From Betaproteobacteria bacterium Ga0077532 (GTDB taxonomy: Bacteria; Pseudomonadota; Gammaproteobacteria; Burkholderiales; Ga0077523), in contig LNEE01000031.1 in assembly GCA_001464895.1 (NCBI GenBank), forward strand, positions 118,967 through 182,966: 64,000 bases of DNA. Direction: 5' to 3'. A program made the translations under genes and the position numbers. The notes beneath the pieces are model-generated. The model was not told the origin of the DNA. It did no database searches and worked only from the letters and a program-made list of their open reading frames with translations. Position 1 is the first letter of the stretch; each line of letters opens with the position of its first letter. Of this stretch, positions 59,115 through 64,000 are shown piece after piece.

Positions 59115-59155
59115 GTAGGTTGGAAAACCTCCTACGGACGAAAGTCCGTAGGTTG
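59115..59155 (-). promoter_or_regulatory. Leader repeats and hairpin at the element's right end
   Basis: GTAGGTTG occurs twice as a direct repeat (59115-59122 and 59148-59155), and CCTACGGAC at 59131-59139 pairs with GTCCGTAGG at 59144-59152 across a GAAA tetraloop. It lies between attR and the first gene of the operon, so it may be an operator or an attenuator. Confidence 0.5.
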
Positions 59156-59185
59156 CACGCGTCCGAAAAGCGCTATCAAACAAGA

Positions 59186-59234
59186 GAGATGGTGGCGAAT
59201 CAGGGATTTGAACCCCGGACCAACGGATTATGAT
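59186..59234 (-). repeat. attR: second copy of the 49-bp tRNA 3' half
   Basis: Identical to 50432-50480. It too has no tRNA 5' half: the bases beyond 59234 (TCCCTAAAAATC) do not form a D arm or acceptor. It therefore separates two integrated elements rather than marking the intact tRNA. The stretch 59235-59524 holds no gene; ACGTCACGA repeats at 59260-59268 and 59270-59278 may be integrase arm sites, and AGTGTCCCA is repeated at 59351 and 59362. Confidence 0.85.
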
Positions 59235-59524
59235 TCCCTAAAAATCAAATAGTTACAACACGTCACGATACGTCACGACAAGAGAATCAAGCAGTTGGAT
59301 TATAGCGTCTGTCCTGGATTGTTGGCATTAGTCGCAGCGATTTGCCATCAAGTGTCCCACCAGTGTCCCATGGGGCGCTGCGCTGCCCACGGTGTGATTC
59401 CACAATATGAAAACCAGAAGTGCCGCTTAGCTGGAAGTGGCCCTCGTTGGACGACGCTGGGAGGTGCGCTCTGATCGTTCGTCGGGCAGAACAGACCGAC
59501 GGCTTTTTGCACCTGACCACTGGG

Positions 59525-60712
59525 TCATGTGGACTCTGAATTCTTACCACAGGTGGGGGAACGAGTTGGGGAGGAGTTGCCCTCAATCCCATTCAAGTAG
59601 TGACTCAAGGCTGCGTTCTTCTCGTCCCCGTCGATGCCGTGATGAACCTCCCGATGGCAACTGGGGCAGACCGCAGCCACGAATCGTGGGTGATCGGGTC
59701 CTCCATCGGATACACGGGTTGTGTGGTGTGGCTCGAGGTACGGAGTCCCATTCTTCCGAGTGAACGGCGCCGGCTGCAGACAGGATTCGCATTGGCCGTT
59801 CGCGCGTAGAAGCACGTACCGCTGCACCGCCGCGCTTCGGCGGTAGAGCGTACGCAGTGCCGATTTGCCTCCAGAGCCTTCGACACCTTCTGATGCCTCC
59901 AGCGCTCGCGCACGCGCCAACTTGAGATCAGGTGCTTCGCCCTGGCTGCCAAGCGCGTCTAGCTCATCGAGCTCGTACTGCAGAGTCGCTACGTTGACCG
60001 GTACGAGATGGAAGACCACGAGCGGTCGGGAGTCTCCGTCCACGCCGGGCCCGGTCCGGAGGGCATGGTTGGCATACACGACCTCCCCCAGGTACTCCTG
60101 TCCGCCTTGGCCTTCCAATGTTCGGAACAGATGCAGTGCTCGGCCGTCCCTCGCGTGGTCACGGATCGCGGCGTTCCCACGATCAAACGCCATGTCGCTA
60201 CGAGGTACTTCGCCCTTAAAGCTGAACACTCCGTCCGCGTCGGCGTTGTCTGGATCTACGTTCCGCATGCCGCTCTCGCCAGCGAAAAGGAAGATCGCGG
60301 GCGCTGTATTGGCGACAGAGATTGCGCTCTGCCGGCTTCCACCGAAGGGCCGATGGATATCCGTCCATCGGTCATAGATGCGGCCGACCTCGAACCGTGG
60401 CAACGCCAACCTACCGAGTGGGACAACTTCAAATCCGTTTCGAGCGAGGAAGTCATTGGCTTCCCTACCGCCGGAAAATTCAGACACGGGCACGCCGGTC
60501 GCGAGGGAAACGATCTTCTTGGGCGGATACCGCTTCCCTTCGAAAACGAGCGCATAGCGCTGCGAGCCGTTGGACTGCCAGTTCGCCCACTCGGGCGTGG
60601 GCCGCCACCGCGCGTCGAAATCCTCCAGAGCGTCGATCAACGCCTGCCGATCTGTTGGAGGTAGTGACAAGTGCGTCACCCTTGGTTGAAATTTGGTTGC
60701 ATTGGTCGACAT
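59525..60712 (-). CDS. McrA-like HNH restriction endonuclease (type IV, ScoMcrA-type layout)
   Basis: A 395-residue protein. The N-terminal head has 'SQRYALVFEGKRYPPKKIVS' (ScoMcrA-type head). The middle resembles an SRA-like, modified-base-binding domain ('YDRWTDIHRPFGGSRQSAIS' and 'AIRDHARDGRALHLFRTLEG'). The C-terminal HNH nuclease has zinc cysteines and the His-Asn-His core ('CESCLQPAPF', 'YLEPHHTTRVSDGGPDHPRF', 'AVCPSCHREVHHG'). Such enzymes cut DNA with modified cytosine or phosphorothioate, so this is probably a defence gene carried by the second element. Confidence 0.8.
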   Translation of the reverse strand: MSTNATKFQPRVTHLSLPPTDRQALIDALEDFDARWRPTPEWANWQSNGSQRYALVFEGKRYPPKKIVSLATGVPVSEFSGGREANDFLARNGFEVVPLGRLALPRFEVGRIYDRWTDIHRPFGGSRQSAISVANTAPAIFLFAGESGMRNVDPDNADADGVFSFKGEVPRSDMAFDRGNAAIRDHARDGRALHLFRTLEGQGGQEYLGEVVYANHALRTGPGVDGDSRPLVVFHLVPVNVATLQYELDELDALGSQGEAPDLKLARARALEASEGVEGSGGKSALRTLYRRSAAVQRYVLLRANGQCESCLQPAPFTRKNGTPYLEPHHTTRVSDGGPDHPRFVAAVCPSCHREVHHGIDGDEKNAALSHYLNGIEGNSSPTRSPTCGKNSEST

Positions 60713-60843
60713 CGGTATCCTACCGAAGGCGCTATCCCTGCAGTCACTTTCGAGATGGGTAGTTCCTTAGGCGATCCTGCCGAGCGCCTGATATCTGAAT
60801 ACCCTTGGATCAGTGGTGACTACCAAAGAAAGAGAAGCGCAAC

Positions 60844-62010
60844 ATGAACATCCTTTGGAAGCTTGTTCGCTCGACCACATTCTTGGAAGGCGTCATTTAC
60901 GCGCGTATCTGTGTCTTGGTTGTCTATCTGACGTTGTCTCCGACGACATACGCACAAGTATGGAGCGTTCAAGACCTTGTCTCGCAGGCGGCAGCAGTGG
61001 ACCAAAATGAGGAGCTCCGACTGGCCAACGCGAGGACGGTCGAATTCGCGCGAGTCGCTCACCTCAGAAAGCTCCTCGAGGCACACAAAAGAATTGGAGA
61101 GATCTCAAACGTCCGCGCGGACCTACGGATTGTTTCAACGTCCACAATTCAAGCGATCGCTATCCCTCAGCCACCTACGGTTGTTGTTACTACTGGGATA
61201 CTTCGGTTGATCGGTGAAGACGACAGCATGATGGCTGCAGTGATCGGTCACGAGTTTGCACATATTGGGCTGAAGCACGCTGCCAGAAAAGTGCAAAGGG
61301 GCACCCAGCATGCCCAAGTTGGCCTGCAGGCCGGGCACGAAATCGCCATGAAGTCTTCTAGTTTTTCTCAGGGGATGAAGGCAGCGGCGATAGTCTTCCT
61401 GGCCCTTGAAGCCGCTTACAGCAGGAAACAGGAAATCGAGGCGGACAAGGTCGGGACCGAATTACTCTCCCGTGCAAAGTATGATCCTAATGGAATGACT
61501 CGTCTTTTCAGTGCCTTGCTGAGCCGCTTAGGTGCGAAACGGACAGATTACTTTGACAGTCATCCTGGACTAGAAGAACGGATCATTGCAGCAGAACCGA
61601 CTGTAAGAGACGAGCAACTCAGACTTCTCTCCGAACAGTTGTACGAACGCAAGAGTTGGCTGCAGCTGCTTAGATTGGCGGACTACTGGTTAGGGGCGAA
61701 TCCGGGCGCTGCGCGCGCTTGGTACTACAGGGCCCTCAGTCTGAAATCACTCAAGCGTCCCGGCGCACTTGATGCCCTAGAGCGTTCTGTGAAGATAGAC
61801 CCCGGTATACCTTCGGCTCGCTTGGCATACTGCGTCGAGCTCTATGAAACCCGTAGCCACCTCAACAGCCTTGCGTGTTCTGAGCATCTTGATCTAAATG
61901 AGTCAAGAGCGGAATTCGAGGCGCAGACGTTCCGACATCCGACCCATGTATACGGGGTGAGTGAACCGCCGGACGTAGACAAGTATCGGATCCAAATCAT
62001 TCGCAACTAG
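60844..62010 (+). CDS. M48 family metallopeptidase with C-terminal TPR (BepA-like)
   Basis: A 388-residue protein. An N-terminal hydrophobic segment near 18-38 may be a signal or anchor. The peptidase core has the zinc motif 'IGHEFAHIGLKHAARKV' and the third ligand in 'SRKQEIEADKVGTELL'. The C-terminal part is helical repeats ('LLRLADYWLGANPGAARAWY'). BepA-type proteins act in envelope quality control, but this one is divergent from the host's expected version and lies in a mobile region, with more A/T-rich codons than its neighbours. It is divergent from the endonuclease gene, 131 bases apart. Confidence 0.8.
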   Translation: MNILWKLVRSTTFLEGVIYARICVLVVYLTLSPTTYAQVWSVQDLVSQAAAVDQNEELRLANARTVEFARVAHLRKLLEAHKRIGEISNVRADLRIVSTSTIQAIAIPQPPTVVVTTGILRLIGEDDSMMAAVIGHEFAHIGLKHAARKVQRGTQHAQVGLQAGHEIAMKSSSFSQGMKAAAIVFLALEAAYSRKQEIEADKVGTELLSRAKYDPNGMTRLFSALLSRLGAKRTDYFDSHPGLEERIIAAEPTVRDEQLRLLSEQLYERKSWLQLLRLADYWLGANPGAARAWYYRALSLKSLKRPGALDALERSVKIDPGIPSARLAYCVELYETRSHLNSLACSEHLDLNESRAEFEAQTFRHPTHVYGVSEPPDVDKYRIQIIRN

Positions 62011-62464
62011 ATGCTACCGGGAACGCGTCGAGTCGAGAGCGGCGATGTTTTGGTGGAGAGCGTTCGGCGGGCAAGGCCGGGCGCAACTCCGAGAGCATTC
62101 CCGGGCTTTGTCCCACAATATGGGCACGGATATTCATCATGCGACCGCCGAGACCTGGGGCCCAATAGCTCCGGCTGAGGACCGTGTTCGCAGGCTTGTG
62201 GCAACTCTTGTCCAGCGCGACGTCCGACAGACCGATTGTGTTGACACGTACGAGCTGTTCCATTCGCGCAGCACGGGCGGTAGCTGGTATGTTGAATGCG
62301 ACTACAGGCGCTCGGCGCTCCGGTTCGGGTTCAAGCCCACCAGCTACAGCGGTTTCTTGGGTTTCTGAGTTACCAAGACGATGACCTGATGTCGGCAGTT
62401 AGGTCCTGGACTCTCGTGTTTGTGCATGCGGTCACGCGTCCAGGCGGAGAGAGCCTCAAACCCG
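62011..62464. other. Region without a supported gene
   Basis: Two overlapping short ORFs on opposite strands (62045-62368 plus; 61997-62263 minus) have no family character and no good ribosome site. I see nothing else except the terminator that follows. Confidence 0.5.
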
Positions 62465-62498
62465 AAAAACTGGCGCCCACCCCGAAGGGTGAGCGCCA
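62465..62498 (-). terminator. Rho-independent terminator of the recombination operon
   Basis: TGGCGCCCACCC at 62471-62482 pairs with GGGTGAGCGCCA at 62487-62498 (one C-A mismatch on this strand, a G-T pair on the other) with a 4-base loop. On the minus strand the stem is followed by GTTTTTC. It lies 4 bases after the stop of the YqaJ gene. Confidence 0.85.
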
Positions 62499-62501
62499 TG
62501 T

Positions 62502-63374
62502 TCAAACCACCGTGATCCGTACTTCCTCACGTCCCGCCCCGCGATACGGTTCGAGGTCCACACCCGCGAGCGCCGGCACGCGCTTGTAGTCCACCGTCCC
62601 CGCGCGCATGAACCGCGTTACCTGAACGCCAGCCCCTTCCTCGCGACCGTAGCGCCGTAAGGCAAGCAGCGCTTCCCTCGCTTTCGCGAGTTCGGCCTCC
62701 GCCTCATCGCACCGCTGTTTGCAGGCGATGAAGTGCTGCGCCGCCACCCGCCACTCCGGCTCGTCCCGGTACAGCGTGTCCGCCTCCAGCAGGGGCGGTG
62801 GCTGGTCTGTCTCCACATGCCGCATGAAGACATCCCACGCCTCCCGGATTGCAATCCATGCATCCGGATCCGGCTCCACGTCCGCGATCAAACCCTGCTC
62901 GCCATCGAAGACGAAGAGATGCCCGAGCCCAGCCTTGCTGACCATCAGCTGATGCTGCACCTGGACCCGGTAGTGCAGCGGAATGACGCCGGCCAGCACG
63001 TCCTGCCAGAGATCCGAGCGTCGCCCGCGCACCGGACACTTCACCTCCAGCAGCACGCGCCCGTCGAGAGACAACCCATCAAGACTCGCCGAGTAGTCCC
63101 CGCGCACGAGCACCTGTGGCTCCATGACGGCGCCGGTCAGTGCCTCGTAGGCACGTCGTGCGGCCGGCTCCTGCGTTTTGCCATGCCGCATGGCATCCGT
63201 CTCCACCGGCAACTTCCGTCCGGTTCGCAACAGCCAGAGCGCATACGGCGTCTGCCAGGGCGAGAGCCCCAGCACCGTCGCCGTCTCCGTGGCGTTCCGG
63301 TAGCGCAGTCGATGGGCATGCCATTCGGGCGAGCCTTGTTCCATTACCACGAGATCCGTCGGCTGGTCGCTCAT
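62502..63374 (-). CDS. YqaJ-type viral recombinase (PD-(D/E)XK exonuclease)
   Basis: A 290-residue nuclease of the lambda-exonuclease-like YqaJ family, which resects DNA ends for annealing. 'GSPEWHAHRLRYRNATETAT' is the opening motif (ligand-binding helix), 'GDYSASLDGLSLDGRVLLEV' followed by 'KCP' holds the Asp and the E-x-K of the active site, and 'HYRVQVQHQLMVSK' is the Qxxxx block. A coiled-coil C-terminal extension follows. It overlaps the annealing-protein gene by 4 bases (ATGA). Confidence 0.88.
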   Translation of the reverse strand: MSDQPTDLVVMEQGSPEWHAHRLRYRNATETATVLGLSPWQTPYALWLLRTGRKLPVETDAMRHGKTQEPAARRAYEALTGAVMEPQVLVRGDYSASLDGLSLDGRVLLEVKCPVRGRRSDLWQDVLAGVIPLHYRVQVQHQLMVSKAGLGHLFVFDGEQGLIADVEPDPDAWIAIREAWDVFMRHVETDQPPPLLEADTLYRDEPEWRVAAQHFIACKQRCDEAEAELAKAREALLALRRYGREEGAGVQVTRFMRAGTVDYKRVPALAGVDLEPYRGAGREEVRITVV

Positions 63375-63997
63375 GCTGCCCTCCGGCCACGGTTGAGGCT
63401 TCGGATCACCCGATCGAAGTCCTTCGACGGGATGTCAGCGAGCGACTTCACCTTGAAGTAGGCCAGCAACCGCGAGAGGCTGCCGCCCACGCGGATCAGT
63501 TCCTCGCGGACCTGCTTCTGCTGCCCCTCCGAGAGCGTCTCGTCCGACGCAGGCAACGCGGTCACCGTTGCCGTAGGCGCCGACGCTGATCCGCCCGCCG
63601 GCTCCCGAGCATCCAGCGGAAGCACCGGGAGATCCTCCCCCGCATAGAGCGAGAGTCCGAGCCCGTGGAGCGCAATGGCCTTTACCAGCGCCCGCTGGAT
63701 CGACGTGTTGATGTCGAACACCGAGGGCGAGAGGATCGGCTTATTCCGAGCGTCCAATACCGGATGCAACTGCGCGAGTGTGATGCCCTGGACAGTGACC
63801 GCCACCTCCACCAGGAAACCCAGCTCCGTCTGCAGATAGGGCAGGCCGTCGAAGCGACGGACCTCCCACGTAGCGAGCGGATCGGCCAGGCGCAGTTGCG
63901 CCACCGCAAAAGGCCATGACAAATACGAGAACGCACCCTTCTTCTCCACATGGGCCGACACGTCGATCTGCGACAGCCGGCTGAAGTAGTTCTCCAT
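63371..63997 (-). CDS. Phage ssDNA-annealing protein (DUF1071/Sak-like)
   Basis: A 208-residue protein. The start 'ENYFSRLSQIDVSAHVEKKG' and 'YLSWPFAVAQLRLADP' followed by 'SPSVFDINTSIQRALVKAIA' match the DUF1071/Sak group of single-strand annealing proteins, which pair with a YqaJ nuclease in Red-type recombination. The C-terminal part is a low-complexity linker and a helix ('IPSKDFDRVIRSLNRG'). The ATG at 63997 lies inside the window, so the gene is complete; the operon continues to the right. Confidence 0.75.
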   Translation of the reverse strand: MENYFSRLSQIDVSAHVEKKGAFSYLSWPFAVAQLRLADPLATWEVRRFDGLPYLQTELGFLVEVAVTVQGITLAQLHPVLDARNKPILSPSVFDINTSIQRALVKAIALHGLGLSLYAGEDLPVLPLDAREPAGGSASAPTATVTALPASDETLSEGQQKQVREELIRVGGSLSRLLAYFKVKSLADIPSKDFDRVIRSLNRGRRAA

Positions 63998-64000
63998 GGA

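Larger units (their letters stand above)
50432..59234 (-). mobile_element. Integrated satellite-like phage element in a CAT-anticodon tRNA
   Basis: About 8.75 kb between two perfect 49-bp direct repeats, with a tyrosine integrase near the right end and all genes on the minus strand, many overlapping by 4 to 8 bases. It carries a CHC2 zinc-finger protein, a D5/P4-like helicase, an HK97-type capsid protein and a tail tape-measure protein. I see no terminase, portal, prohead protease, head-tail connector, major tail, tail fibre or lysis gene. The genes look intact apart from the helicase Walker A. Both a phage satellite that uses a helper and a reduced prophage fit; the compact layout favours the former. 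Confidence 0.75.
59235..64000. mobile_element. Second integrated element, left part only
   Basis: The region to the right of the second tRNA fragment carries a McrA-like restriction endonuclease, a metallopeptidase and a phage-type recombination pair. It begins at an attachment site and continues beyond the window, so the full tRNA gene and the other attachment site should lie to the right. Base composition between about 60.8 and 62.1 kb is less GC-rich than elsewhere. Confidence 0.6.

Noticed and set aside
62045..62368. 107-residue plus-strand ORF
   Set aside because: No family, no clear ribosome site, and an overlapping ORF on the other strand of similar quality.
1..64000. CRISPR arrays, rRNA genes, insertion sequences, complete tRNA genes
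   Set aside because: I read both strands for spaced repeats, transposase motifs and complete cloverleafs and saw none; only the two tRNA 3' halves were found.

Overview
The window is high-GC, densely packed and looks like a betaproteobacterial chromosome. The support is the exosortase A (XrtA)/PEP-CTERM exopolysaccharide locus, the conserved miaB-phoH-ybeY-corC-lnt and glyQ-glyS-gmhB-plsC runs, the lptM-lysA pair and msrPQ. I cannot name a genus. All family names come from reading protein motifs; no search was run.

Layout. (1) 1-4394: tail of an NTF2-like protein, a terminator, mgtE, an alpha/beta hydrolase lipoprotein and msrP-msrQ, all on the plus strand. (2) 4494-28070: a nearly continuous plus-strand exopolysaccharide operon of the XrtA type, preceded by a good sigma-54 (-24/-12) promoter. 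In order it holds the export lipoprotein, Wzz-like chain-length protein, tyrosine autokinase, outer-membrane barrel, ExeA-like ATPase, polysaccharide deacetylase, FemAB-like protein, four glycosyltransferases around exosortase A and an amidotransferase, a CapK-like ligase, an O-antigen-ligase-like protein, a TPR protein, a DxD glycosyltransferase-like protein, a flippase and a methyltransferase. (3) 28110-30905: a second DxD glycosyltransferase-like gene on the minus strand and, divergent from it, a kelch-like protein ending in a PEP-CTERM sorting signal. The latter also has a sigma-54-type promoter, so enzyme and candidate substrate appear co-regulated. (4) 30911-50337: minus-strand genes, most of them housekeeping (DUF1761, trpB2, an RND efflux pair, lysA, lptM, YgjP-like peptidase, plsC, gmhB, glyS, glyQ, rhodanese, lnt, corC, ybeY, phoH, miaB, one exported unknown).

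(5) 50432-59234: a compact integrated element of about 8.8 kb bounded by a 49-bp perfect direct repeat. The repeat is the 3' half of a CAT-anticodon tRNA including its CCA. All genes point the same way: two small ORFs, tyrosine integrase, an unknown, a small unknown, a CHC2-type zinc-finger protein, a D5/P4-like helicase, an unknown, an HK97-type capsid protein, a small unknown, a tail tape-measure protein and a terminator. It has capsid and tape measure but no terminase, portal, protease, lysis or other tail gene. It reads as a phage satellite or strongly reduced prophage rather than a full prophage. (6) 59235-64000: neither repeat copy is joined to a tRNA 5' half, so a second element probably sits in the same tRNA and runs out of the window. 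It carries a McrA-like HNH restriction endonuclease, an M48-TPR metallopeptidase of lower GC, and a phage-type recombination pair (YqaJ nuclease plus Sak/DUF1071-like annealing protein).

The parts most worth attention are the satellite-like element with its mutated helicase Walker A, the tandem occupancy of the tRNA site, and the paired sigma-54 promoters linking the exosortase operon to its adjacent PEP-CTERM protein.
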